In this document: piece by piece, positions 9,184 to 18,542 of the stretch
Position numbering within the stretch: position 1 is the stretch's first letter
How the letters are laid out: each line of letters opens with the position of its first letter
Assembly (NCBI GenBank): GCA_000435635.1
Contig: FR882125.1
Coordinates: 63,065 to 126,211 of the forward strand
Reading direction: 5' to 3'
Source of the DNA: Prevotella sp. CAG:1320
Lineage (GTDB): Bacteria; Bacteroidota; Bacteroidia; Bacteroidales; Bacteroidaceae
DNA: 63,147 nucleotides
The notes under the pieces: model-generated
The model's database searches: none
Told to the model about the DNA's origin: nothing
The model's input: the letters and a program-made list of their open reading frames with translations, nothing else
Position numbers and translations under genes: made by a program

Positions 9184-11373
9184 TCATCTGATAAACAATA
9201 GTTCTCGATATTTGGGTAACGTCCATAACTCATCGGAGACGATTAGCTCCAACTTGTCTATTTGATAGCGGATTTTCCCCATTTTCGGTTCTACTGTGTC
9301 GTGATAGGCGATGGCTTTTTCGCGCTCGTTTTCTATTTTGTTAGCCACCTTGCGGGCATTGACGAGTTCCTCCACTCCTGTTTCGATGGCTTGGGTTCTT
9401 TCCGCGATTTCCTCAATGAGCTTGATGTTGCGAGCGCAAAGTTTGTCCGCCTTCTCGGTTGGGAATATCTGGCGCATGTTCTGCACATTCTTGGCCAGTT
9501 GGCTTTGATAGTGGGTGGCAACGGGCACGATATGGTTCATGGTAATATCTCCCATGACACGGGCTTCTATTTGGATTCGTTTGGTATAGGTGTCCCATTT
9601 CACCTCGTTTCGCGCTTCCAGTTCTTTGCGGGTCATCACATTCATTGTCTCAAACATCTGGACGGAATCTTCTGTAAGATAGCTGTCAAAGATGACGGGG
9701 CAGCTGGTCTCACAGTCTAGACCCCGCCTTTTTGCCTCCGCTACCCATTCTTCTGAGTAACCATTGCCGTCGAAGCGTATTGGCTTGCAAGTTTTGATGT
9801 CTTCCCGCAGCACGTCGATGATGGCTGTGGTCTTGTCTTCTCCCTTTTCGATAAGCGTATCTACTCTGCGCTTGAAGTTTACCAAGGCTTCAGCTACGGC
9901 AGTGTTGAGAGCGATCATGCCCGACGCACAGTTAGCCTCGCTACCTACAGCCCGGAACTCGAAGCGGTTGCCTGTGAAGGCGAAAGGCGACGTGCGGTTG
10001 CGGTCTGTGTTGTCGATGAGCAGCTCAGGTATCTCAGGGATGTCTAACTTCATGCCTAGTTTTCCTGCCATGTTGAACAGATCGTCTTTGTCACTCTTCT
10101 CGATATGGTCCAGTAATTCACTCAATTGCTTGCCGAGGAAAGAGGAAATGATGGCAGGAGGCGCTTCGTTGGCACCCAGTCGATGGGCGTTTGTGGCACT
10201 CATGATACTGGCTTTCAGCAGTCCATTGTGCCGATAGACTCCCATCAGTGTCTCCACTACGAAAGTGACGAAACGCAGATTCTCTTCTGGGGTCTTCCCG
10301 GGAGCATGGAGCAGAGTGCCTGTATCCGTGGAAAGACTCCAGTTGTTGTGCTTGCCAGAGCCATTGATACCCGCGAAAGGCTTCTCGTGCAGCAACACCC
10401 TGAAGCCGTGTTTGCGAGCGACTTTTTTCATTAGCGACATCAATAGCATGTTATGGTCATTGGCGATATTGGTCTCCTCGAAAATGGGAGCGATTTCAAA
10501 TTGGTTGGGCGCTACCTCGTTATGGCGGGTCTTGCATGGTATGGCCAACTCCAACGCCTGTATCTCCAGGTCTTTCATAAAAGCCTGTACACGGTCAGGA
10601 ATAATGCCGAAGTAATGATCCTCCATTTGTTGATTCTTGGCGGAGTCATGGCCCATTAGCGTGCGACCCGTCAAAACCAAGTCGGGCCGGGCGTTGTAGA
10701 GTCCCTCATCCACAAGGAAATATTCCTGTTCCCACCCCAGATTGGATACGACTTTCTTCACCGAGGAGTCAAAATAATGGCAAACCTCTGTCGCCGCGAC
10801 GTTTACCGCGTGAAGTGCGCGGAGCAGGGGGGCTTTATAGTCAAGTGCTTCTCCCGTATAAGAAATGAATATTGTAGGAATGCAGAGCGTATCGTCCAAG
10901 ATGAAAACGGGAGAGGTGGGGTCCCATGCGGAATATCCGCGCGCCTCAAAAGTGTTGCGTATGCCGCCGTTAGGGAATGAACTGGCGTCAGGCTCTTGCT
11001 GTACCAACAACTTGCCGGAGAACTCCTCGATCATTCCTCCCTTGCCGTCATGCTCGATAAAAGCGTCGTGCTTCTCAGCCGTTCCCTCTGTTAGTGGCTG
11101 GAACCAGTGTGTGTAGTGGGTTACGCCATTTTCCTCAGCCCATTGTTTCATGCCTTTGGCCACAGCGTCAGCTATAGAGCGGTCTAGGCAGGCGCCATTG
11201 TCAATAACATCTATCAGGCTCTCGTATACGGATGTTGGCAGGTATTTATACATTTTGGCGCGGTTGAACACGTTTTTCCCGAAATATTCCGATGGACGCT
11301 CTTTGGGTGTTTCTGTTATCAAGGGCTTCTTGTTGAAACCGCTTTCTACTACTTGAAATCTTAAGTTTGTCAT
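9184..11373 (-). CDS. glnN: Type III glutamine synthetase
   Basis: ATP-dependent amidation of glutamate to glutamine. At 729 aa it is the long type III (GSIII/GlnN) form typical of Bacteroidota, not the roughly 450-aa GlnA form. The recognisable GSIII signature NGSGKHNNWSLSTD and the glutamate/ammonia-site segments FEIAPIFEETN and NRTSPFAFTGNRFEFRAVGS are all present. It lies 151 bp before gltB and 78 bp after dapL in the same direction. GSIII lacks the adenylylation loop of GSI; regulation by transcription and by the nearby PII protein is therefore likely, though inferred. Confidence 0.95.
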   Translation of the reverse strand: MTNLRFQVVESGFNKKPLITETPKERPSEYFGKNVFNRAKMYKYLPTSVYESLIDVIDNGACLDRSIADAVAKGMKQWAEENGVTHYTHWFQPLTEGTAEKHDAFIEHDGKGGMIEEFSGKLLVQQEPDASSFPNGGIRNTFEARGYSAWDPTSPVFILDDTLCIPTIFISYTGEALDYKAPLLRALHAVNVAATEVCHYFDSSVKKVVSNLGWEQEYFLVDEGLYNARPDLVLTGRTLMGHDSAKNQQMEDHYFGIIPDRVQAFMKDLEIQALELAIPCKTRHNEVAPNQFEIAPIFEETNIANDHNMLLMSLMKKVARKHGFRVLLHEKPFAGINGSGKHNNWSLSTDTGTLLHAPGKTPEENLRFVTFVVETLMGVYRHNGLLKASIMSATNAHRLGANEAPPAIISSFLGKQLSELLDHIEKSDKDDLFNMAGKLGMKLDIPEIPELLIDNTDRNRTSPFAFTGNRFEFRAVGSEANCASGMIALNTAVAEALVNFKRRVDTLIEKGEDKTTAIIDVLREDIKTCKPIRFDGNGYSEEWVAEAKRRGLDCETSCPVIFDSYLTEDSVQMFETMNVMTRKELEARNEVKWDTYTKRIQIEARVMGDITMNHIVPVATHYQSQLAKNVQNMRQIFPTEKADKLCARNIKLIEEIAERTQAIETGVEELVNARKVANKIENEREKAIAYHDTVEPKMGKIRYQIDKLELIVSDELWTLPKYRELLFIR

Positions 11374-11451
11374 TGATGTGAATATTTAGTTGTTTATTAT
11401 ATTTTTTCCTTATGGCTGGCTATCGTACTTGTTCTCGTTCTTCGTGACAAG

Positions 11452-12678
11452 TTATATCCACCTTTTCAGTCTTTCCATGGCCTCGGCGCAGTCCTCATGA
11501 TTGCCGAACGCGGTAAAACGCACGTATCCTTCACCGCTTGGACCAAAGCCGACACCTGGCGTGCAGACTATATGGGCGTTGTATAGCATACGGTCAAAGA
11601 ACCGCCAGCTGTCTTCTTTGTCTGGCACTTTTAGCCAGATGTATGGTGCGTTTTCTCCGCCAAACGTCTCCAATCCAAGGCTATCGAGCGTTTCGCGCAT
11701 GGTTCGCGCGTTTTCCATGTAGTAGGAGATGGTCTCTTTCACTTGCCCTTTGCCTTCAGGCGTATAGATGGCCTCGGCGGCGCGTTGGCTGATGTAGCTC
11801 GTACCGTTGAACTTAGTGCACTGACGGCGATTCCACAACTCGTTAAGTGATATCCGCTCACCATTTAAGGTAGACGCAGTGACCTCCTTCGGTACTACCG
11901 TGTAGCCACACCTTATACCTGTGAATCCCGCGGTCTTGGAATAGCTGTGGAATTCTATGGCCACTTTCTTCGCCCCTTTTATCTCGTATATGGAATGAGG
12001 AATGTCTGGGTCTTGGATATAGGCCTCATATGCCGCGTCGTAGAAGATGAGCGTGTCATTCTTCAAGGCGTAATTGACCCACTTGCGCAACTCTTCTTTC
12101 GAGATGACGGTTCCTGTTGGGTTGTTCGGGTAACAAAGATAGATGATGTCTACCCTGCGGTCGGGTATTTGCGGAATGAAATTGTTCTCCGCTGTGCATG
12201 GCATGTATATGACGTTGCTCCATCTACCGTCTTTCATTTCTCCCGCGCGACCTATCATCACATTTGAGTCAATGTAAACAGGATAAATGGGATCGGTCAC
12301 CCCGATGCTGTTGTCCCAGCGCACCAGTTCTTGTATGTTGCCGGTATCGCTTTTCGCTCCGTCATTGATGAAAATCTCGGAAGTGTCGAAGTGTATGCCT
12401 CGAGGCAGGAAGTCGTTTTTGACGATGGCCTTGCGCAGGAATGCGTATCCTTGTTCGGGACCGTAGCCTTTAAAGCCGTCTGCTGTTCCCATTTCGCCCA
12501 CGGCTTTGTGCATTGCCTTGATCACCGCGGGGCAAAGTGGTTGGGTCACGTCGCCGATGCCAAGGCTAATGACTTTTGCCGTTGGGTGTGATACCTTAAA
12601 TACGTTTACCTTTTTTGCCACGTCGGCGAATAGGTAGTTGTTTGGCAGTTTCAGGAAATGTTCATTTACTAAAGCCAT
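11452..12678 (-). CDS. dapL: LL-diaminopimelate aminotransferase
   Basis: A PLP enzyme that converts tetrahydrodipicolinate directly to LL-diaminopimelate using glutamate as the amino donor, bypassing the succinylase and acetylase branches of lysine synthesis. The 408-aa length is normal. The PLP lysine lies in [15 protein letters not shown]; other fold-I motifs are CYPNNPTG and [10 protein letters not shown]. It is 38 bp from dapF, the next enzyme in the pathway, so both are probably on one transcript. Its glutamate dependence makes its place beside GS-GOGAT sensible. Confidence 0.95.
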   Translation of the reverse strand: MALVNEHFLKLPNNYLFADVAKKVNVFKVSHPTAKVISLGIGDVTQPLCPAVIKAMHKAVGEMGTADGFKGYGPEQGYAFLRKAIVKNDFLPRGIHFDTSEIFINDGAKSDTGNIQELVRWDNSIGVTDPIYPVYIDSNVMIGRAGEMKDGRWSNVIYMPCTAENNFIPQIPDRRVDIIYLCYPNNPTGTVISKEELRKWVNYALKNDTLIFYDAAYEAYIQDPDIPHSIYEIKGAKKVAIEFHSYSKTAGFTGIRCGYTVVPKEVTASTLNGERISLNELWNRRQCTKFNGTSYISQRAAEAIYTPEGKGQVKETISYYMENARTMRETLDSLGLETFGGENAPYIWLKVPDKEDSWRFFDRMLYNAHIVCTPGVGFGPSGEGYVRFTAFGNHEDCAEAMERLKRWI

Positions 12679-12716
12679 ATCGCTTTTGTTTTATGTTAAT
12701 GATTATGGTTGTGGAT

Positions 12717-13571
12717 TTATGGCATTTCAATTTCACCTTCGAATACGAATTTAGCGGGGCCAGACATGTATACGTGGTTGTTCTCCTCGCTCCATTCTAT
12801 CTCCAAGGCACCTCCGTCCATCACGATTGTGCTCTTTCTGTTGGCTTTACCAGTGAGGGCGGCTGCCACGGCTGTGGCGCAAGCTCCCGTGCCACAAGCC
12901 ATGGTGATGCCACTTCCGCGTTCCCATACTCTTGTTCTTATGTGCTCGTCGTCTATAGGAGAGGCAAACTCTATGTTGCATCCTTGTGGGAATAAAGGAG
13001 CCTTCTCTAGCGCCTCTCCCAATCGGGCGACATCTATGGTGGATATGTCATCCACGAATATGACAAAATGGGGATTGCCCATCGAGATGAAAGTGCCGCG
13101 TAGCTCTTGTCCGCATACGTTGATGGCCTCTTCTGTCATGCCGCCACTGGGTGTCGCAATCATGCCCTTGTCGGTGAAACGAGGTTCTAGCATGTCCACC
13201 GTGACACTTTCCACGTGCTTGTCTTCACTGACATTTAGCTTTAGCGTCTTTATGCCCGAAAGTGTCAACAACTTGATGGAGGTCTTGCTCGTCAGCCTTT
13301 TCTCAAACACGTATTTGCCGATGCAGCGTGATGCGTTTCCGCACATCATGGCCTCAGAGCCATCCGCGTTGAATATGCGCATAGTGAAATCCGCTTCAGG
13401 TATTGGAGAGCGGCCTATCAAAACAAGGCCGTCACCGCCAATGCCTGTATGGCGATCGCTCCACAGGCGGGCTACTTCCCCTGGATGGGGTAGGTCGTAG
13501 AGGGATGTGTCTACATATATGTAGTCGTTGCCCGCTCCCTGCATCTTCGTGAACTTGATGGTTTTTCGCAT
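12717..13571 (-). CDS. dapF: Diaminopimelate epimerase
   Basis: Interconverts LL- and meso-diaminopimelate for lysine and peptidoglycan without a cofactor, using two cysteines. Both active-site cysteines are visible, in [10 protein letters not shown] and [14 protein letters not shown]. The ATG at 13571 gives 284 aa; an upstream TTG three codons earlier is possible but less likely. It is the promoter-proximal partner of dapL and follows the porin-like gene after a 46-bp gap. Confidence 0.96.
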   Translation of the reverse strand: MRKTIKFTKMQGAGNDYIYVDTSLYDLPHPGEVARLWSDRHTGIGGDGLVLIGRSPIPEADFTMRIFNADGSEAMMCGNASRCIGKYVFEKRLTSKTSIKLLTLSGIKTLKLNVSEDKHVESVTVDMLEPRFTDKGMIATPSGGMTEEAINVCGQELRGTFISMGNPHFVIFVDDISTIDVARLGEALEKAPLFPQGCNIEFASPIDDEHIRTRVWERGSGITMACGTGACATAVAAALTGKANRKSTIVMDGGALEIEWSEENNHVYMSGPAKFVFEGEIEMP

Positions 13572-13617
13572 GCTTGCCAATTATTTTAATATATTCGTAT
13601 TTCTCGGTGCTTTCCTT

Positions 13618-14334
13618 TTAAGGGCGCAGGGAGAACCCGAATACCAGATAGGCTTTCTCTGTGCTGGGATTGGCGGAAATCCCCGCGAACAGCGGTAAGT
13701 CGAATGTCTTGGTGATGTGGATGTCTTTTGTGGCCCTGACGGAAACGTTGGTAACCGCAAATCCATTCGTCTCGGAGTAGAAGCTTGTGGCGTAAGGCAC
13801 CATGCCCACCGCTGCCTGCCATTGACAACCGGCCAGGTTGAATGGCGCGCTGACTTCAAAATAGGAAGAATAAGCACGCTTCCCGTCTTTGTTCACGCCG
13901 TCATTGCCTGCGAAGTTGGTGTACCATTGCAAGGCCACGGGGCCAAAGTCATAACCGATATTGCCTTCGAATACATGGGATGTCTCGTGTGCCGCATAGA
14001 GGAAATAACGGTCGCTGGGCGTGTTGAACCAATAGTCGGTGATACCGATATTCAATCCTCCAATTTTATAGGAGAGGGTGAGGTCGAACTCTTTCGTGTC
14101 GTCCGGATCCGTAAGGCCGACGCTTCCCCATGCCGTAAGCGACAGACCTTTATAAGAAAGGCCGAGTGTGGGCTGAAGGCTTACGTCTCCCAGGTCTTGT
14201 CCTCGCCAAATGTATTGGCTCACGATGTCCGCTTGTACCGTAGCGTCCAACTTGTCTTGTGCAATTGTTGGCATTGTCGCCCCACAAAATGCCGTGGTGA
14301 GAACCACCATCCTTTTCAAATCTTTCATAACCAT
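13618..14334 (-). CDS. Predicted outer-membrane beta-barrel protein of the nitrogen cluster
   Basis: A 238-aa protein with a signal peptide ending in TIAQ followed by alternating hydrophobic/polar strands (YIWRGQDLGDVSLQPTLGLS, LTAWGSVGLTD, LTLSYKIGGLNIGITDYWF) and ending in a strand with an aromatic-containing C-terminus (LVFGFSLRP). This resembles the small TorF/Gcw_chp-type putative porins; the family match is by eye. It is the first gene of the minus-strand arm that continues into dapF, dapL, glnN, gltB and gltD and has a good promoter at 14419-14449. A role in letting ammonium or another nitrogen source across the outer membrane is an inference from position. Start alternatives at 14334 and 14328 cannot be separated. 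Confidence 0.75.
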   Translation of the reverse strand: MVMKDLKRMVVLTTAFCGATMPTIAQDKLDATVQADIVSQYIWRGQDLGDVSLQPTLGLSYKGLSLTAWGSVGLTDPDDTKEFDLTLSYKIGGLNIGITDYWFNTPSDRYFLYAAHETSHVFEGNIGYDFGPVALQWYTNFAGNDGVNKDGKRAYSSYFEVSAPFNLAGCQWQAAVGMVPYATSFYSETNGFAVTNVSVRATKDIHITKTFDLPLFAGISANPSTEKAYLVFGFSLRP

Positions 14335-14418
14335 ACCTATTAATATTATTATAGAATGTTGTGATTGACGTTTTGCCTATTATCTTCCTATTTTATTTCA
14401 AAGTGTATTAAAACGTTG

Positions 14419-14449
14419 CAAAAATACGACATTTCGAAATTAAAACAAG
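14419..14449 (-). promoter_or_regulatory. Promoter of the porin-like/dapF-gltD arm
   Basis: On the minus strand CTTG (14449-14446), a 19-bp spacer and TATTTTTG (14426-14419) fit the Bacteroidetes TTTG-N19-TAnnTTTG layout. The leader to the ATG at 14334 would be about 80 bases, long enough to hold control elements. Confidence 0.6.
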
Positions 14450-14693
14450 CATTTTTAATAAATAATTGTTCATAAATTTCTCATCTCTTACAATTGTACA
14501 CTAAAATGCGCCATATAATTACAAAATGTAATCAGACACAGGTTGTATTATAGCGATTAGTAATTTCCGTGTCTAGTGGAATTAAAAATATCTATTGTTT
14601 TACTTCTTGCGCATGTTGACTTATAATTTGTCGGATATAGGATGAAAATAATTGCAAATTGAATATAATTGCGCAAGATATTAAACAGTATGT

Positions 14694-14765
14694 TATATTT
14701 GTCATGTAAATAATAATAAAATGATGCTTTTATATCAAAAGTAACGATAAATGGATGTAAATTTG
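14694..14765 (+). promoter_or_regulatory. Two candidate -7 boxes upstream of glnK
   Basis: TATATTTG at 14694-14701 and TAAATTTG at 14758-14765 both match TAnnTTTG. The first has a TTG about 22 bp upstream inside the CTTGCGCA/TGCGCAAG inverted repeat, so a regulator bound there would touch the -33 region. Which is used cannot be told from sequence. Confidence 0.45.
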
Positions 14766-14827
14766 CACAAAAATATTTCAATTTGATGCATCTCTATTGA
14801 TTGTTTAATGGTAAAAGAAGAAAAATC

Positions 14828-15184
14828 ATGAAGAAAATTGAAGCAATTATCAGGAAGTCCAGGTTTGAGGACGTGAAGAAGGCTTTGCTTGAGGCGGACA
14901 TTGAGTGGTTCTCCTATTATGATGTCCGGGGTAATGGCAAGGCGCGTCAAGGGCGCATCTACCGTGGCATCGTGTATGACACGAGTTCCATAGAGCGAAC
15001 GCTGGTCTCGCTTGTTGTTCGTGACAAGAACGTAGAGAAGTCGGTGCAGGCGATTCTCAAGGCGGCTCAGACGGGTGAGATTGGAGATGGGCGCATCTTC
15101 ATCATGCCTGTAGACGATGCCATACGCATTCGCACGGGTGAGAGAGGCGATATCGCTTTATATAACGCGGAACAGGAGGAATAA
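14828..15184 (+). CDS. glnK: Nitrogen regulatory protein PII (GlnK type)
   Basis: A 118-aa trimeric PII signal protein that senses ATP/ADP and 2-oxoglutarate and controls the ammonium channel and other targets. It begins MKKIEAIIRKSRFEDVKKAL; the T-loop segment YRGIVYD keeps the tyrosine equivalent to the uridylylated Tyr51 of enteric PII (Tyr50 here), and the C-terminal signature TGEIGDGRIFIMPVDDAIRI is intact. The start is set at 14828 because homology begins at MKKIE and a purine-rich site precedes it; an upstream ATG at 14801 would add a nonhomologous tail. The T-loop after the tyrosine differs from proteobacterial PII, so target contacts may differ. It is 57 bp before amtB, the classic GlnK-AmtB pairing. 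Confidence 0.93.
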   Translation: MKKIEAIIRKSRFEDVKKALLEADIEWFSYYDVRGNGKARQGRIYRGIVYDTSSIERTLVSLVVRDKNVEKSVQAILKAAQTGEIGDGRIFIMPVDDAIRIRTGERGDIALYNAEQEE

Positions 15185-15241
15185 TGGTAAAAGATGGACA
15201 TTTAAGTGGTAAAAAGTGACAAATATTTGGAGGATAAAGCA

Positions 15242-16603
15242 ATGAGTACACATGAACATATATATATAATAGGTAAGAGGCTGGCCGCGACGGCTGCCCT
15301 GGTGGGATTGTTCGCGAAGAGTGCGTTGGCGGGAAACGTGGTATGTGCCGCCCAGCCTGTGCTTGATAGTGGTAACACGGCGTGGATGATTGTGGCCACG
15401 GCGTTGGTGTTGCTTATGTCTATTCCTGGCATCGCCTTGTTCTATGGCGGTTTGGTAAGACAGAAAAACGTGTTGAGCATCATCATGCAAACGATGCTTA
15501 TCGTTGGCGTTATCAGCATATTGTGGGTGGCCATCGGTTACACGTGGGCGTTCGGCACGGGCTTTAAGGAGTCGGGCAGTCCGCTGTTCTTCGTAGTTGG
15601 TGGTCTTGACAAGGCCTTTTTGAATGGCATTACCACTTCTACCGTTATGCCTACAGGCATTCCCGAGTTGGTGTTTGTCATGTTCCAGTGTATGTTCGCG
15701 CTTATCACGCCGGCGTTGATATTGGGTGCGTTCGCGGAGAGGATTAAGTTCAAGGGCTATATGATATTCATCATCCTGTGGACGATATTGGCATATTTCC
15801 CTATGGCCCATTGGGTATGGGGCGGCGGTTTCCTGCAGGAGATGGGCGCCATAGACTTCGCCGGAGGTACGGTAGTGCATATCAACGCGGGAATCTCCGC
15901 GTTCGTTATGGCCTTGATGATTGGCAAAAGAGAGGATTACAGGGTTGGTCATCCCATCTTGCCCCACAATGTCGCTTTTGTTTTCCTTGGCACCTCTTTC
16001 CTCTGGCTGGGCTGGTTCGGCTTCAATGCGGGCAGTGGATTGGCCGCGGACGGCATCGCCGCCAACGCTCTGCTGGTGACACACATCGCCACCGCTACCG
16101 CCGCTGTTGTCTGGATGGCCATAGACTGGATTTGCAACAAGAAGCCCACGACGGTAGGCGCGTGCACTGGAGCGGTAGCCGGACTGGTGGCTATAACTCC
16201 TGCCGCGGGCTCAACCGATTTGCTCGGAGCTTTCTGCATTGGTTTGATTACTCCTATCATCTGCTTCTTCATGGTGGCCGTGGTAAAGCCGAGATTCAAG
16301 TACGATGACGCTTTGGACGCTTTTGGCGTGCATGGCATTGGCGGTATCGTGGGCTCTATCCTCACGGGTGTATTCGCCACTCGCTTTATCACGGGTGAAA
16401 ATGGTGTCGAAGGCGCTCTCTATGGCGACTGGCATCAGTTGTGGATACAGATTGTGGCCACGCTTGTGTCCGTGGTTTTCAGCGCGGTCGTCACGTTTGT
16501 GCTCTACAAGATTGTGGACAGTCTTGTCGGCATAAGGGTAGACAAGCGCGTGGAGGAAGAAGGACTTGACATATATGAGCATGGAGAAAGCGCTTATAAC
16601 TAA
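15242..16603 (+). CDS. amtB: Ammonium transporter (Amt/Rh family)
   Basis: A trimeric inner-membrane ammonium channel, 453 aa, with an N-terminal signal peptide (AALVGLFAKSALAGN) followed by about eleven hydrophobic segments. Recognisable Amt motifs are GIALFYGGLVRQKNVLS, GAIDFAGGTVVHINAGISAF, FLWLGWFGFNAGSGLA and the conserved histidine segment DDALDAFGVHGIGGIVGSI. The ATG at 15242 is chosen because GGAGG lies about 9 bases upstream; the longer frame from 15206 lacks such a site. Its position after glnK implies that PII blocks the channel under nitrogen excess. Confidence 0.96.
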   Translation: MSTHEHIYIIGKRLAATAALVGLFAKSALAGNVVCAAQPVLDSGNTAWMIVATALVLLMSIPGIALFYGGLVRQKNVLSIIMQTMLIVGVISILWVAIGYTWAFGTGFKESGSPLFFVVGGLDKAFLNGITTSTVMPTGIPELVFVMFQCMFALITPALILGAFAERIKFKGYMIFIILWTILAYFPMAHWVWGGGFLQEMGAIDFAGGTVVHINAGISAFVMALMIGKREDYRVGHPILPHNVAFVFLGTSFLWLGWFGFNAGSGLAADGIAANALLVTHIATATAAVVWMAIDWICNKKPTTVGACTGAVAGLVAITPAAGSTDLLGAFCIGLITPIICFFMVAVVKPRFKYDDALDAFGVHGIGGIVGSILTGVFATRFITGENGVEGALYGDWHQLWIQIVATLVSVVFSAVVTFVLYKIVDSLVGIRVDKRVEEEGLDIYEHGESAYN

Positions 16604-16636
16604 TTAATATTAAACATTTAACTCTGGATATATAAG

Positions 16637-18310
16637 ATGTGTGGTATAGTTTCTATTTTCAATATCAAGGAGCAAACCCCCGAGTTGAGGCAAAAGGCCT
16701 TGCGGATGAGTGGCAAGATACGCCACCGCGGACCCGATTGGAGTGGTGTCTATTGTGGCGGCTCTGCCATATTAGCCCATGAGCGCCTGGCCATTGTTGA
16801 CCCGGAGTCGGGCAGGCAGCCCCTCTTCAGCCCGGACAAGAAGCAAGTGTTGGCGGTCAATGGCGAGATATACAATCACCAGTCCATACGCCGGCGTTAC
16901 CAGGATAGGTTCCAGTTCCAGACGGGCAGCGATTGCGAGGTTATCTTGGCCTTGTATCGTGAGCGGGGAGACGGTTTCCTAGATGAACTTGATGGCATTT
17001 TCGCGTTTGCTCTCTATGATGTTGAACGGGATGAGTACTTGATAGCCCGAGACCCGATAGGGGTGATACCATTATATTATGGTTACGACAAGGAGGGCAG
17101 GCTTTATGTCGCCAGTGAGTTGAAAGCCCTGGAAGGCCAGTGCGACAGCTATTCAGTATTCCCCCCGGGGCACGTGTTGACGAAGCGCGACACCAAGCCT
17201 CGCCGCTATTACGAGAGAGACTGGTTCAGCTATGACAGCGTGAAGGACAATCCCGCCAGTGTAGACGAACTCCGCGAGGCTTTGGAAGCCTCCGTGCGCC
17301 GTCAGATGATGAGCGACGTGCCCTATGGCGTGCTGCTGAGTGGCGGGCTGGACTCTTCCATTATCAGTGCCGTGGCCCAGAAGTACGCCGGAAACCGCGT
17401 CGAAACAGGCGGCAAGGAGGCTGCGTGGTGGCCCAGGCTCCACTCCTTCGCGGTTGGCTTGCGTGGCGCGCCCGACTTGTTGAAAGCCCGTCTCGTGGCG
17501 GAGCATATCGGCACGGTGCACCACGAGATAAACTATACCATACAGGAGGGGCTCGACGCGCTGAGCGACGTGGTCTATTTCACGGAGACATACGACGTGA
17601 CCACCATTCGGGCATCTACCCCCATGTACCTTTTGGCTCGTGTCATCAAGAGCATGGGCATCAAGATGGTGCTTTCAGGTGAGGGAGCCGACGAGATTTT
17701 CGGTGGCTACCTGTATTTCCACAAGGCCCCCTCCGCACGTGCCTTTCATGAGGAAACAGTGCGTAAGCTCTCCAAGTTGTACTTGTATGACTGCCTCCGC
17801 GCCAACAAGAGCCTGGCCGCGTGGGGCGTTGAGGGGCGTGTGCCGTTCCTTGACACCGAGTTCCTCGACGTGGCCATGCGGATAAACCCCGTAGCCAAGA
17901 TGTGCCCCGGCTCGGTGATGGAAAAGAAAATCCTGCGCGAGGCTTTCTCCAGCTTGTTGCCCCAAGAGGTGGCGTGGAGGCAGAAAGAGCAGTTCTCCGA
18001 CGGGGTAGGCTATTCGTGGATAGACACGCTGAAGCAGATTACCGCGAGCAGCGTGAGCGACGAGGAGCTGGCCCACGCGGCGGAACGCTTCCCCATCAAT
18101 CCTCCGCGCAACAAAGAGGAGTATTTCTATCGCTCTTTGTTCGCCGCCCACTTCCCCAGTGACAGTGCCGCACGGACTGTGCCCAGCGTGCCCAGCGTAG
18201 CGTGCAGCACCGCCGAGGCCTTAGCTTGGGACAAGGCGTTCGCCAACTTGAATGACCCCAGTGGCCGTGCCGTCAGCGGCGTGCACCTGCAGGCCTATCA
18301 ACGCCTTTGA
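16637..18310 (+). CDS. asnB: Asparagine synthetase B (glutamine-hydrolysing)
   Basis: Makes asparagine from aspartate, ATP and glutamine. The N-terminal MCGIVSIF exposes Cys2 after Met removal as the amidotransferase nucleophile; RHRGPDWSG and NGEIYNH are class II glutaminase motifs. The C-terminal synthetase domain has the pyrophosphate loop LLSGGLDSSIISA and SGEGADEIFGGYLYFHKAP. At 557 aa it is full length. It follows amtB by 33 bp and ends at a strong terminator (18357-18404), so glnK-amtB-asnB is a likely three-gene operon. Confidence 0.96.
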   Translation: MCGIVSIFNIKEQTPELRQKALRMSGKIRHRGPDWSGVYCGGSAILAHERLAIVDPESGRQPLFSPDKKQVLAVNGEIYNHQSIRRRYQDRFQFQTGSDCEVILALYRERGDGFLDELDGIFAFALYDVERDEYLIARDPIGVIPLYYGYDKEGRLYVASELKALEGQCDSYSVFPPGHVLTKRDTKPRRYYERDWFSYDSVKDNPASVDELREALEASVRRQMMSDVPYGVLLSGGLDSSIISAVAQKYAGNRVETGGKEAAWWPRLHSFAVGLRGAPDLLKARLVAEHIGTVHHEINYTIQEGLDALSDVVYFTETYDVTTIRASTPMYLLARVIKSMGIKMVLSGEGADEIFGGYLYFHKAPSARAFHEETVRKLSKLYLYDCLRANKSLAAWGVEGRVPFLDTEFLDVAMRINPVAKMCPGSVMEKKILREAFSSLLPQEVAWRQKEQFSDGVGYSWIDTLKQITASSVSDEELAHAAERFPINPPRNKEEYFYRSLFAAHFPSDSAARTVPSVPSVACSTAEALAWDKAFANLNDPSGRAVSGVHLQAYQRL

Positions 18311-18356
18311 ACGCAAGATGTAGCGACGATACCCACACATTGATATCTATATTGAG

Positions 18357-18404
18357 AAGGGTCGTATCAAACTCCTTTTGGGAGTCCTGGTACGACCTTT
18401 TTTT
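18357..18404 (+). terminator. Rho-independent terminator of glnK-amtB-asnB
   Basis: The arms AAGGGTCGTATCAAACTCC and GGGAGTCCTGGTACGACCTT pair with few mismatches around a TTTT loop and run into seven T residues. It lies about 45 bp after the asnB stop. Confidence 0.85.
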
Positions 18405-18439
18405 CTTGTCTTTTACCCCAAACTTAGAGGTCATTTTAC

Positions 18440-18542
18440 AAAACAAGTTATTTCGCCAAGGAAAACAAGTTGATTTGCTCCTCAAAATAACTTGTTTCCC
18501 TTGGCAAAACAATTTATTTTCCTGAGCGAAATAACTTGTTTT
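18440..18542 (+). repeat. Five-site 22-bp palindrome array, locus 2
   Basis: Five sites begin at 18440, 18462, 18484, 18506 and 18528 (exact 22-bp period). The block differs from 1890-1992 at only three positions and has the same orientation, while everything to its right is the inverse of what lies to the left of locus 1. The core has therefore been flipped, or converted, relative to its flank in one copy. Confidence 0.85.

Larger units (their letters stand above)
14335..14827. promoter_or_regulatory. AT-rich divergent control region of the nitrogen cluster
   Basis: This 493-bp gap, the most AT-rich stretch I noticed in the window, separates the minus-strand biosynthetic arm from glnK-amtB-asnB. 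It holds promoter boxes facing both ways (listed separately), an inverted repeat CTTGCGCA (14607-14614) with TGCGCAAG (14670-14677), and another AGACAC/GTGTCT pair around 14532-14575. I see no good sigma-54 site (TGGCACG-N4-TTGC). No gene-like open frame is present. The inverted repeats are candidate sites for a nitrogen-responsive regulator that is not encoded in the window. Confidence 0.55.

Noticed and set aside
14557..14781. A 74-residue frame inside the nitrogen control region
   Set aside because: AT-rich composition gives chance open frames; it lies over predicted promoters of glnK.
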